Positions 1 through 7,474 of a stretch of 8,308 nucleotides of DNA are shown piece after piece. The translations under genes and the position numbers were made by a program. Every line of letters begins with the position of its first letter. The stretch's first letter is position 1. Source of the stretch: Eudoraea sp. GTDB lineage: Bacteria; Bacteroidota; Bacteroidia; Flavobacteriales; Flavobacteriaceae. The notes under the pieces were generated by a model that saw only the letters and a program-made list of their open reading frames with translations, did no database searches and was not told the DNA's origin. The stretch spans positions 1-8,308 of the forward strand of contig JABDPH010000007.1 of the NCBI GenBank assembly GCA_013042925.1, in the 5' to 3' direction.

Positions 1-2686
1 CGTAAACATAGGCTACCTGGCCATTCGTGGCTTTGTCTACTTTTTTAATATTTCCTTCAACCCAATCCCTGTTTCTAAGTGAGCGTTCACTTTCTACAGG
101 AACTACCTTCACTTTTCGAGAACCAGAACCATCAGCAGAAGCTGAAACCGTAAGCTCAACAATTTTATTTTCAGTATTCTCAAAGAAACTATAAAGATTT
201 TGATCTGCCTTGACTTCTTTACCATTTACAGCTATTAAATATTCTCCTTCCGAAACATTAACACCCGGTTCTGTTAAAGGCGAGCGTAGTTCTGGTGTCC
301 AGTTCAGACCTCCGTATATTTTTGCAAATCTATACCTGTTGTCAACCACTTCATAATCTGCCCCAAGCAGTCCTCCGCCTACCTTATCGGGGTTATTCAT
401 GCGGTCACCACGACTGCCAAATCTATGATGCCCCACGGCTAACTCACTGCACATCCACTGCATAATTCTGTAGAGATCACTTCTGCATGTAACATCAGGC
501 AGGAAACGTGCATATTTTTCTTTCATGGCATTCCAATCCAAACCGTGCATTCCAGGGTCATAAAAATAGTCTCTGTTTACACGCCAGGTTTCGTTGAAGA
601 TATTAGACCATTCTTGTCGGGGATCTATTTTAACTTTAATGCTGCCTGTGCTTAATAATCCATTTTCCGGTTGTTTGCCCACTTCTGTTATTCCCCAGGT
701 TTGCTCTTTTTGGAATAACATTTTTTTACCGGAAGCGGCAATAGTATACCAATTGGCTAACATAACTTCTTTATCTTCCCGCTCCTTTAAATCGTACATT
801 CTCAGAGACTGAGGATCACTAAAACTGCTATGTGGCTTACGTGATAAATAAAATAATTTTCCTTCTTCAGAGCAACTTAAACCAGAGTACATACCCGGAG
901 ATATGGGGAGGTCAATTATTCTATTGGTAATTCCTTTCCAATCTATCTTCAAAGGTGGTAGTGTTTCTTTTTCCTTCTTATCATCTTTGTCTGCATCATC
1001 TTTTTCAGATTTTTCATCGTCTTCATTATTTTCTTCGTCATTTTCTTTAGCCAAAGGTGAAATAAGTTCTTTCTGCAGGGTTACCAAGTAGATAGAATTC
1101 GTCATTTCCATATCCTGATTAGACTGATCAAACCAGTTCACAACAGGACCGGCATCTGTGGAGGCAAGCATATAAATATATTTTCCACTTGGATCAAAGA
1201 TGGGTTCCCTAACGTTGGAAAGACCATCGGAAAGTTCAAAAGATTTATTCTGAGCTACGGAATATACATAAGCCCTTTCAAAATTTGTTTCCGTTATAAT
1301 AGTGTAGGATACCCATTTTGAATCATGAGACCAGGATCCAAATAGCTCTCTGAAAGAACCTGGAATATAAAGCATGTCTGTTCCAATTTTAGTAATCTTG
1401 CCACTCGACGCATCTGCTATGAATAAATTTCGCCCATTATCTACGAAACATAATTTCTTACTATCCGGTGACCAATGCAGGTAAGCATAAAAACCAGCTC
1501 CTGGAATAGGGAGTTTTTTTATTACTCCTGTTTCCAAAGTTTTTAGATGAAGGCTATATTCATCAGAGGCGTCAGAAAAATAGGCTATTTGTTTTCCATC
1601 AGGGGACCATTGCGGGTATTTTTCATGAACTCCGGGGGTTTGACTAATATTCTCTACATCACCTTTTTCGGCAGGTACCGTAATGACTTCTCCTCTATAA
1701 TCAAATACTGCCCTTGCACCGGAAGGTGAAATACCTGCACTTCGTATGTAGCTATCCCCGGAAACATAGCGTGGCCTGAGTTCTAACAGATCCGTGGCGA
1801 TGGGGATAGTAATTTTTGAACTGCTGAGGGAATTGGAATTAAATGAATGCAGATATCCCCCTTGCTCATAAATTAAATCATTTTTATTCGTATTCAGACT
1901 TATCACGGGAAAATCCTCATAATTAGTAAGTTGGGTAACAACTTTAGAATCTAATTCAAAGCTAAATAAATTAAATTCTCCATTTCGGTCACTTCGGAAA
2001 AACACCTTGTTTCCAATCCATTGAGGATTCGTATCGTTTCCACCAGACGCAGGCTTGTCTATCTCAACAACATCGTGTGTTTCAGTATCGTAAATCCAAA
2101 TACGTGATTGTGTGCCTCCTCTATAATTTTTCCATTGGTTAAATACTTCGTATAAAGGAGTGTAAGCGATATATTTTCCATCTTCTGAATAGGACGCGCT
2201 AAATGCATGAGGAATAGGAAGTTCCGAAGGCTGACCACCCTCTATTGATACCGTATAAAGCTTGGCGTGCCGGTTTGTATAGGTAGATCTGCGAGAAATG
2301 AAAAGCACACTTTTGCCATCGGGAGTAAAGTCTCTCACCTGATCCCAAACCGGATGCCATGTTAGTCTTTTGGGAAGCCCCCCTTTTGAAGAAACAACAA
2401 AAACGTCTATGTTACCGTCATATTCTGCACTAAATGCAATCATGGAACCGTCCGGTGAAAAAACGGGGTTAGATTCTACCCCCTCATCAATGGTTAGGCG
2501 CCTGGCGTTAGAACCATTTTTATCGGCTATCCAAAGATCCTCTGCGTAAATGAAAGCAATATTATTTTCACTTATTGCAGGACTTTTCATTAACCTGGTA
2601 TCGCTCGTATTTTGAGCATTAATTTGATAAAACCCAATTACTAGTAATATGACCAGCATTAGGTAATTTTTAAGGTGCATTGACAT
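1..2686 (-). CDS. Tricorn-like S41 family protease, exported, 3'-truncated by window edge
   Basis: The frame is open without a stop from the ATG at 2686 (or the in-frame ATG at 2680) to the left edge, giving about 893 residues of a longer protein. Numbered from the 2680 start, residues 1-22 form a signal peptide ending in INA before Gln23. Two PD40/WD40-like beta-propellers follow (about 30-305 and 310-540) with repeated 'SPDG' blades such as 'NPVFSPDG' and 'PQWSPDGK'. A Lys/Asp/Glu-rich linker spans 545-572. A tricorn core-type helical domain begins at E690-W691 and contains 'ELAVGHH' with His751/His752, where tricorn has its catalytic His. A PDZ-like domain lies at about 768-870. The visible part ends at 'GQVAYVY', just where the S41 catalytic fold normally begins, so the nucleophile Ser lies outside the window. 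Known tricorn proteases degrade oligopeptides; a periplasmic location is inferred from the signal peptide. There is no clear ribosome binding site to decide between the two ATGs. Family assignment is firm; the substrate is unknown. Confidence 0.93.
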   Translation of the reverse strand, partial: MSMHLKNYLMLVILLVIGFYQINAQNTSDTRLMKSPAISENNIAFIYAEDLWIADKNGSNARRLTIDEGVESNPVFSPDGSMIAFSAEYDGNIDVFVVSSKGGLPKRLTWHPVWDQVRDFTPDGKSVLFISRRSTYTNRHAKLYTVSIEGGQPSELPIPHAFSASYSEDGKYIAYTPLYEVFNQWKNYRGGTQSRIWIYDTETHDVVEIDKPASGGNDTNPQWIGNKVFFRSDRNGEFNLFSFELDSKVVTQLTNYEDFPVISLNTNKNDLIYEQGGYLHSFNSNSLSSSKITIPIATDLLELRPRYVSGDSYIRSAGISPSGARAVFDYRGEVITVPAEKGDVENISQTPGVHEKYPQWSPDGKQIAYFSDASDEYSLHLKTLETGVIKKLPIPGAGFYAYLHWSPDSKKLCFVDNGRNLFIADASSGKITKIGTDMLYIPGSFRELFGSWSHDSKWVSYTIITETNFERAYVYSVAQNKSFELSDGLSNVREPIFDPSGKYIYMLASTDAGPVVNWFDQSNQDMEMTNSIYLVTLQKELISPLAKENDEENNEDDEKSEKDDADKDDKKEKETLPPLKIDWKGITNRIIDLPISPGMYSGLSCSEEGKLFYLSRKPHSSFSDPQSLRMYDLKEREDKEVMLANWYTIAASGKKMLFQKEQTWGITEVGKQPENGLLSTGSIKVKIDPRQEWSNIFNETWRVNRDYFYDPGMHGLDWNAMKEKYARFLPDVTCRSDLYRIMQWMCSELAVGHHRFGSRGDRMNNPDKVGGGLLGADYEVVDNRYRFAKIYGGLNWTPELRSPLTEPGVNVSEGEYLIAVNGKEVKADQNLYSFFENTENKIVELTVSASADGSGSRKVKVVPVESERSLRNRDWVEGNIKKVDKATNGQVAYVY

Positions 2687-2754
2687 ATGAATACTATTAT
2701 TGATTAATATTAATATTAGTTTACGGAAAGTGATTTAATAAAGTGTTCACTCGT

Positions 2755-2785
2755 TAAATATAAGGGGGATTTTGGTCTTACAAAA
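2755..2785 (-). promoter_or_regulatory. Candidate Bacteroidota-type promoter for the tricorn-like gene
   Basis: Read on the minus strand, TTTTG (2785-2781) is followed after 18 bp by TATATTTA (2762-2755). This resembles the Bacteroidota pattern of TTTG near -33 and TAnnTTTG near -7, with one mismatch in the last base of the -7 box. It would place the transcript start around 2748, leaving a leader of roughly 60 nt before the start codon. The -33 element is one arm of a perfect 6-bp inverted repeat with a 6-nt spacer (ATTTTG / CAAAAT, 2769-2786), which could be an operator or chance in AT-rich DNA. Prediction by eye only. Confidence 0.35.
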
Positions 2786-2823
2786 TTTAGAATTCAATAT
2801 TTATATAACTTTTTAGACAATGT

Positions 2824-2845
2824 AAAAGAACCCTGTTGAAGGCTT
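2824..2845 (-). terminator. Possible weak terminator after the alpha/beta hydrolase gene
   Basis: On the minus strand, starting within the TAA stop codon, AAGCCUU - CAAC - AGGGUU can fold into a short stem with a four-base loop. It includes G-U wobbles and is followed by UUCUUUUA. The stem is weak, but it sits exactly at the 3' end of the hydrolase gene and before a candidate promoter, so it could end the DinB-to-hydrolase transcript. Confidence 0.25.
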
Positions 2846-4145
2846 AATTGGTTACCGAAATAGTATTGATCCAATTCTCCAAAGTTGCTACATATTCGGG
2901 ATGTAATTTAGACCAATACGGAAAATCACTTTGCCCGATATCGTTCATAGAGTGGGAAGCACCTTGCAGTAATACAATTTCATAATTTTTGTTTTGAGCT
3001 TTCTTGAGAGCTTCGGTAATTACTTCATGACTATCTTCAGGAATTATTTCATCTAAACTCCCCTGAACAATCAATACAGGCTGTTTAGTTTTTTCAAAAT
3101 AAGGAATAGGGGTAAAGTTTAGTTTTTTATCTATTTCAATCTCATCAAGCTTTGGAATCCATACCATATTATACCAATCTTGTGATTTGATTAAATTGAT
3201 CTCTTTCTCCAGAGTTTCTTTGGAAATATTTCCTGCAATCGTTTCAAAAACTTTACGCTCAAAACTTGTTGCCTGCTCAATATTTATACCCAGATTTTTA
3301 GTATTTCTGTTTTTCCAGTAGTTAAGATCACTTTCCAATAAGGTAGTACCGGGGCAGCTTACAGCTATTCCATACTTAAGTTCTTTTATTTCATTTAAAA
3401 TATATGGGATCTTGGTAGCACCCTGACTACTGCCTTTTATACCTATACGATTAAGCGGGATAGTTATTTTTTCTGAAAACCGCTTAATAGCATTAATATC
3501 GTCTGAAGCAAGTTCTTCTATACTGGCCTTTGTCCAGTTACCTTCTGAGATTCCTGTTCCTCTTTTGTCATAAATAAAAGTGGTAAAACCTCGTTTGGCA
3601 AAAAGTTGAGCCTCCGCTCGCGAAGCACTTCTCTCTGAATTGCCTGAAGAAGTGACTATAATTAAACCCATATTATTGTCTTTCCGAGGTGCAGGATAAA
3701 AGATAGTGCCGTTCAGTTTGAGACCAGTAGATTCATAGCCAATGTCCTCAGTTGACAATACTTTTTCATCGGCCATAGTTTTAAAAAGTGCGTATTGAAT
3801 TTCAACTGTATCCACGGCCAGCGTTCCACGTAATTCAGTATTATTGTTTTCAAATTTATTTTTAAACGAATACGTGTGAAAATCACTCTGGAGTTTAAAA
3901 TTTATTGAATCTCCATTTACTTCAACCTCCCTAAAAGGGATGCGATTTGCGTTTTGTTGAAGGCTCGAAAAAAATACTTTCCAGTTTGTAGAATCTCGTT
4001 CTATATCAATTGCAATTGAATCTTCAAAATTTCCATTTTTGAAGAGACCACTATATTTCCCGGTAGGTTCAGGTAATTCAGTTTTCGATTTATCTGCACA
4101 TGATACAATGGCCAGAATCAAGAATACATATAAGTATTTTGTCAT
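2844..4145 (-). CDS. Lipoprotein alpha/beta hydrolase with an N-terminal beta-rich domain
   Basis: A 433-residue protein. Residues 1-15 are a short hydrophobic signal ending in a lipobox-like I-V-S-Cys16, so it is probably a lipoprotein anchored in an envelope membrane. Residues about 28-122 look like a beta-strand-rich module ('TGKYSGLF', 'EVEVNGDSINF', 'LRGTLAV') that I cannot assign to a named family. The alpha/beta hydrolase domain covers about 135-430: a 'YDKRGTGIS' strand turn at 192-200, nucleophile elbow G-S-S240-Q-G (238-242), acid D365 in 'QGSLDEIIP', and His398 in 'GASHSMND'. The full Ser-Asp-His triad is present, so it should be active as an esterase, peptidase or thioesterase; the substrate cannot be told. 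Domain style resembles the BAAT C-terminal / S9-S33-like hydrolases common in Bacteroidota. It follows the methyltransferase gene by about 30 bp with no obvious promoter between, so it is probably the last gene of the cluster. It could also be transcribed alone. Confidence 0.9.
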   Translation of the reverse strand: MTKYLYVFLILAIVSCADKSKTELPEPTGKYSGLFKNGNFEDSIAIDIERDSTNWKVFFSSLQQNANRIPFREVEVNGDSINFKLQSDFHTYSFKNKFENNNTELRGTLAVDTVEIQYALFKTMADEKVLSTEDIGYESTGLKLNGTIFYPAPRKDNNMGLIIVTSSGNSERSASRAEAQLFAKRGFTTFIYDKRGTGISEGNWTKASIEELASDDINAIKRFSEKITIPLNRIGIKGSSQGATKIPYILNEIKELKYGIAVSCPGTTLLESDLNYWKNRNTKNLGINIEQATSFERKVFETIAGNISKETLEKEINLIKSQDWYNMVWIPKLDEIEIDKKLNFTPIPYFEKTKQPVLIVQGSLDEIIPEDSHEVITEALKKAQNKNYEIVLLQGASHSMNDIGQSDFPYWSKLHPEYVATLENWINTISVTN

Positions 4146-4175
4146 GAGTTAACTATATATAATTTATTTGCCCGA

Positions 4176-4976
4176 TTACTTTTTTATTCCTTCTAATGCA
4201 TACACCATGGGCAGTTTATTTCCGAGATGCTTAATCCTGTACTTACCCGGTTCAGATTCTATAGTGAATTTAAAACAGTCATATGGTGAATAATCATATT
4301 CCTCAAAGGAGGTAACTTCAATTCCATTATTAACCAGACTGGTTATAACTTCTCCCAGGCTGTGATTCCACATTACGTATTCCAGATTAATATCTGCGTC
4401 CCTGTTGGCGTATGTCCCTGTTTCGGATTCTACAATGGGACCTGAATTAAAATATCTATATGCAATCATGCTAAATTCATCGTCGAACATCCAGACAACC
4501 GGATGAAACTCCACGAAAATTAGTCTGCCCCCTGGTTTTAAAAACCTTGAGACAACCGCTCCCCATTTGTTCAGATCGGGAAGCCAGCCTATAGTGCCAT
4601 AGGTAGTGAAAACCATATCAAATTCATTATTTAGGTGATTAGGCAGATCATAAAGATCACAGCTAACAAATTTGGCGTCAAGGTTTGTTTTCTGAGCTAA
4701 TTCTCTCGCCCTTTGAATAGCTTGGTCAGAGAGATCTACTCCTGTAACTTTTGCGCCCATCCTGGCTAAGGAAAGTGAATCCAGTCCGAAATGACATTGC
4801 AAATGCAGTATACTTTTGCCTTTTAGATCACCAAGGAGATCCAACTCTATATTATTAAGAGATGTCTTTCCATTTAGAAATCCTTTTACATCATAGAAAT
4901 CAGATTCAACGTGAGTATCCGTCTTACTGTTCCAGGAAGCCTTGTTTATTTTAAGGTAATCAGAGTCCGAATCCAT
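4176..4976 (-). CDS. Class I SAM-dependent methyltransferase
   Basis: A 266-residue soluble protein with no signal or membrane segment. Residues 55-150 form the Rossmann-like methyltransferase core: motif I 'ILHLQCHFGLD' (56-66), where Cys and His occupy positions often held by small residues; the acidic ribose-binding residue D81 in 'VTGVDLS'; 'FVSCDLYD' with D107 near the adenine; 'FDMVFTTYGTIGWL' (119-132); and 'FLKPGGRLIFVEFHP' (145-159). The C-terminal third (about 160-266) holds a less conserved region that probably shapes the acceptor site. The overall pattern fits the Methyltransf_11/25 type acting on small molecules; the acceptor is unknown. The ATG at 4976 lies 3 bp after the stop of the GNAT gene, so the two are almost certainly cotranscribed and probably translationally coupled. 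Confidence 0.9.
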   Translation of the reverse strand: MDSDSDYLKINKASWNSKTDTHVESDFYDVKGFLNGKTSLNNIELDLLGDLKGKSILHLQCHFGLDSLSLARMGAKVTGVDLSDQAIQRARELAQKTNLDAKFVSCDLYDLPNHLNNEFDMVFTTYGTIGWLPDLNKWGAVVSRFLKPGGRLIFVEFHPVVWMFDDEFSMIAYRYFNSGPIVESETGTYANRDADINLEYVMWNHSLGEVITSLVNNGIEVTSFEEYDYSPYDCFKFTIESEPGKYRIKHLGNKLPMVYALEGIKK

Positions 4977-4979
4977 AGG

Positions 4980-5525
4980 TTAAAAGCTGGTTTTTTTATT
5001 CTTTAGATATTGTTCTTTAGATATTTTATAGTACAAGGAGTTCTCTATGCCCTTGCAGCTATCGTTTTTCCAATATTCCATAGCGAGTTTTTCCAGAACT
5101 TTTATAGATCCCGTATTTTTCATTGCAACTCTGCCAATGATCTCATTTATATTAAGTTCCATAAACCCATATTCAAGACAGGCCTTTGCAGCTTCTGTGG
5201 CATAGCCTTTATTCCATTCTCTCCTAAAAAAACGAAACCCGAGATCAATTAAATTCTGCTCATTTGATTTTAGTCCGCACCACCCTAAAAAGGTGCTAGA
5301 ATCTTTCTTGATTACCGCCCATCTGCCAAAGCCATTGTTTTTATAATCCTTGTAGTTATTAAGAAAATCCCTCGCATTTTCAACAGTTTCAAAAGGGGGG
5401 TCGCCTGTATATCTTATAACCTCAGGATCCGCGTTTAATTCGTATATGTCATAGGCATCGTCAACTGTGAATTCCCTTAGTATTAACCTGGGAGTTTCTA
5501 TTAGGGGTTTTGATAGATGATTCAT
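4980..5525 (-). CDS. GNAT family N-acetyltransferase (RimJ/RimL-like)
   Basis: A 181-residue protein with the full layout of the Acetyltransf_3 / RimJ-RimL group. The N-terminal signature 'TPRLILREFTVDDA' spans 11-24. A beta region with 'FLGWCGLK' (79-86) follows. The acetyl-CoA pyrophosphate loop lies in 'RREWNKGYATEAA' (101-113), fitting the R/Q-x-x-G-x-G/A pattern. The late motif 'NTGSIKVLEKLAM' (137-149) normally reads N-x-x-S-x-x-x-x-x-K-x-G-F; here the usual Gly-Phe is replaced by Ala-Met, a mild departure. It should transfer an acetyl group from acetyl-CoA to an amine on a small molecule or protein N-terminus; the family does not reveal which. Its ATG overlaps the TGA stop of the DinB-like gene (ATGA), a classic sign of translational coupling. 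Confidence 0.9.
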   Translation of the reverse strand: MNHLSKPLIETPRLILREFTVDDAYDIYELNADPEVIRYTGDPPFETVENARDFLNNYKDYKNNGFGRWAVIKKDSSTFLGWCGLKSNEQNLIDLGFRFFRREWNKGYATEAAKACLEYGFMELNINEIIGRVAMKNTGSIKVLEKLAMEYWKNDSCKGIENSLYYKISKEQYLKNKKTSF

Positions 5526-6007
5526 TCCTTTAGCAGTTTTATCACCAGCCCAATCTGTCCTAAATGGTAAATGTCATGGTGTAACATTCCTTCGAGTACA
5601 AAAGAATAAGGAAAGTTACCTCCAAATTCTGGGTCATAGTATAATTCATTCAAAAATGTATCATCCTTGTCCTGTAATAGCTCAAATAATTCACTAAGGG
5701 TGCTATTATCTTCTTCCCTGAGCTTCTTCCAGCCAATAGACTTTAACTCGTCATTTGATCTCCAATTCTCAGGTTGGTCATCTGTGAGTTCGCCTCGACC
5801 TGTTTTTAATTTTAAGATGGTATCCTTCCGCCAGGAAATGACATGTGCAATAATTTCAGCAATACTGTGAACAGAGGGGAGCGGACGTACAAACAGCTTA
5901 TTTTCTTTAAGTTGAGACAATCTTTTATCATAAGAGGTCCCTGCCCAAATTAAACCATTATGAACGTCGCTTATTTGCCTTATTATTGAATTAATTTGTT
6001 TATTCAT
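5522..6007 (-). CDS. DinB/YfiT-like metal-binding four-helix protein
   Basis: A 161-residue helical protein of typical DinB superfamily length. Numbered from the ATG at 6007, the three-histidine metal site is visible: His55 in 'AEIIAHVISW', then His144 and His148 in 'HHDIYHLGQIG', the H-x3-H signature near the C-terminus. Known relatives include metal-dependent thiol transferases (bacillithiol and mycothiol S-transferases), maleylpyruvate isomerase-like enzymes and members without known function; the sequence alone does not choose among these. The frame can be extended two codons to a TTG at 6013, but the ATG at 6007 is the better start. It is the first gene of the tight DinB-GNAT-methyltransferase cluster and lies 69 bp after the GH109-like gene. 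No convincing promoter is visible in that gap, so it may be read through from upstream. Confidence 0.88.
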   Translation of the reverse strand: MNKQINSIIRQISDVHNGLIWAGTSYDKRLSQLKENKLFVRPLPSVHSIAEIIAHVISWRKDTILKLKTGRGELTDDQPENWRSNDELKSIGWKKLREEDNSTLSELFELLQDKDDTFLNELYYDPEFGGNFPYSFVLEGMLHHDIYHLGQIGLVIKLLKE

Positions 6008-6062
6008 TATCAAACGAAAAATACCTAATTGTTAATGAGACGAACCAGATAAGAAAATGTTT

Positions 6063-6081
6063 CCTAACGGTTAAAATTAGG
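6063..6081 (-). terminator. Inverted repeat at the 3' end of the GH109-like gene, possible weak terminator
   Basis: On the minus strand CCTAA (including most of the stop codon) is repeated inverted as TTAGG after 9 nt, followed by AAACATTTTC. A 5-bp stem with no proper U-run is too weak to be called a confident intrinsic terminator. It could mildly reduce read-through into the DinB cluster or be chance. Confidence 0.2.
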
Positions 6082-7474
6082 TTATGATATCCAATGGTTT
6101 TGTTTCTTTCCAATTACCCCGGGTAAAATCAGGGAATGTCTGCGGAGCACCATCATTAGCTACAGAGAGTTCGCTTAAAGGAGTAACCGCACTCCAGAAA
6201 CAGCCTTCATACATGTTTTGATCCAAAGGAAGTCCATTTCTGAGACACTCTATTATTCGGTAAACCATCATCCCATCCATTCCCCCGTGACCACTTTCAC
6301 GCGTAGTAGAAGATAGGCGTTTGTATAATGGATGATCATATTTTTCGTAAAGTGTCGCCAGTTGTTCTCCCTCTGCCCATTGATGATGACTCTCTGTAAT
6401 ACCTTCAACACCTCCTTCCAAAGCCACCCTTGTAGGAAAACCAGCTAAAATACCTTTGGTTCCCTGTATTAGGTTAAGTCGGGAATAAGGCCTCGGACTT
6501 GTTTCATCCCATTGAACCAGAATGGTTCTGCCCAGGTTTGTCTTGATTATAGATGTATTCATATCGCCACCCTTATAATCCATTTGATTCCATTTATGAT
6601 CAGCAGGATAATTTTTCCTGGCATATAAAGCACGGCCTATAGCAGGAGTAGAATAAGACACAAGACTTTTAAAAGTATCCTCAGTACGTCCCAGATTCAT
6701 ATATTGTGCTACTGGGCCCAGTCCATGAGTAGGGTAGAGGTTACCGTTTCTTTTGGCATAATGATACGTACGCCAGGATCCGGTACCTCGTTCAACTTCA
6801 TCCATCTGTGTTCTCAGGTCGTGAATATAGGCTGCCTCCCCGTGTAATAGTTCACCAACCACCCCTAGTCTGCACATATTTAAGAATAGCAGTTCGTCAC
6901 GGCCATAATTTACATTTTCCATCATCATGCAATGCTTCCTGGTCTTCTCTGAGGTGTCTACAATCTTCCAGAGTTCATCAATGCTAATGGCTAAAGGAAC
7001 TTCCACAAAAGCATGGGCGCCTTTGTTCATTACTTCGATGGCCATTGGGGCATGATTAGCCCAGTTGGTTGCAATAAAAACCATATCAGGTTTTACTTCT
7101 TCGAGCATCAATTTCCATTTATCTTCACTGCCATAATAGGTAGCAATATTTTGATGTCTTTGGCCCTTACCCATTTCTTTAACTACTCCTGCCCATTTTG
7201 TGGCAAGATCTTCATATAAATCTGAAATTGCCACAATCTCAGTACCCGGTAAGGAAGCAGAAAACTGCAAATGCTGTGGTCCGCGGGCCCCTACACCAAT
7301 TACGGCAATTCTGATGGTCTCTAGTTTAGGAGCTGCAAAACCACCCATATATGTGGTACTGGAATCTCTTTTTTTTCGGGTTTGGCCGGAAACAGGGATA
7401 ATAGATGCTGCAGCTATTGCTGCGGCGGATAATGATGTCTTTTGAATGAATTTTCTTCTGTCAATGTTTTTCAT
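6077..7474 (-). CDS. Tat-exported Gfo/Idh/MocA family protein, GH109-type (NAD-dependent alpha-N-acetylgalactosaminidase-like)
   Basis: A 465-residue protein. The N-terminus carries a twin-arginine signal (R6-R7-K-F-I-Q-K followed by an Ala-rich hydrophobic stretch to about 28), so it is exported folded, as expected for a protein that keeps a bound nucleotide. The NAD-binding Rossmann fold starts at 'IRIAVIGVGARG' (G60-x-G62-x-x-G65). The usual Gfo/Idh/MocA 'EKP' is 'EVP' (158-160), lacking the Lys. From memory of the Elizabethkingia GH109 enzyme, the sequence matches in 'ENVNYGRD' (186-193), 'HDLR' (218-221), 'WRTYHY' (234-239), 'LYPTHGLGP' (246-254), 'RPY' (328-330), 'YDHP' (379-382), 'GHGGMD' (395-400) and 'PDFTRGNWK' (448-456). 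Residues Glu186, His218, Tyr247, His250 and Tyr330 line up with its active-site set. Predicted role: NAD-dependent removal of alpha-linked GalNAc or a related sugar in the periplasm. The exact sugar is uncertain, since this family also includes other specificities. Confidence 0.9.
   Translation of the reverse strand: MKNIDRRKFIQKTSLSAAAIAAASIIPVSGQTRKKRDSSTTYMGGFAAPKLETIRIAVIGVGARGPQHLQFSASLPGTEIVAISDLYEDLATKWAGVVKEMGKGQRHQNIATYYGSEDKWKLMLEEVKPDMVFIATNWANHAPMAIEVMNKGAHAFVEVPLAISIDELWKIVDTSEKTRKHCMMMENVNYGRDELLFLNMCRLGVVGELLHGEAAYIHDLRTQMDEVERGTGSWRTYHYAKRNGNLYPTHGLGPVAQYMNLGRTEDTFKSLVSYSTPAIGRALYARKNYPADHKWNQMDYKGGDMNTSIIKTNLGRTILVQWDETSPRPYSRLNLIQGTKGILAGFPTRVALEGGVEGITESHHQWAEGEQLATLYEKYDHPLYKRLSSTTRESGHGGMDGMMVYRIIECLRNGLPLDQNMYEGCFWSAVTPLSELSVANDGAPQTFPDFTRGNWKETKPLDIIT

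Noticed and set aside
594..812. Plus-strand open frame of 72 codons
   Set aside because: It lies fully inside the tricorn-like coding region on the opposite strand and shows no recognisable domain.
903..1091. Plus-strand frame rich in Ser and Phe, looking like a small membrane or low-complexity protein
   Set aside because: It is the antisense of the Lys/Asp/Glu-rich linker of the tricorn-like gene; the composition is explained by the GAA/GAT/AAA codons on the other strand.
5010..5252. Plus-strand open frame of 80 codons
   Set aside because: It is antisense to the GNAT gene, which has a clear family signature; no start signal or protein motif supports the shadow.
6008..6013. TTG at 6013 as the start of the DinB-like gene
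   Set aside because: It adds only two residues before an ATG at 6007 and has no better upstream signal; the ATG gives the normal family length.
2844..6013. Phage-defence or toxin-antitoxin island
   Set aside because: The genes are DinB, GNAT, methyltransferase and hydrolase types without a nuclease, helicase, sensor or small antitoxin partner; the GNAT belongs to the RimJ/RimL type rather than the DUF1778-linked toxin type.
7200..7445. Plus-strand open frame of 81 codons with an Ala-rich end
   Set aside because: It is antisense to the Tat signal and Rossmann fold of the GH109-like gene; the Ala-rich end mirrors the signal peptide's Ala codons.
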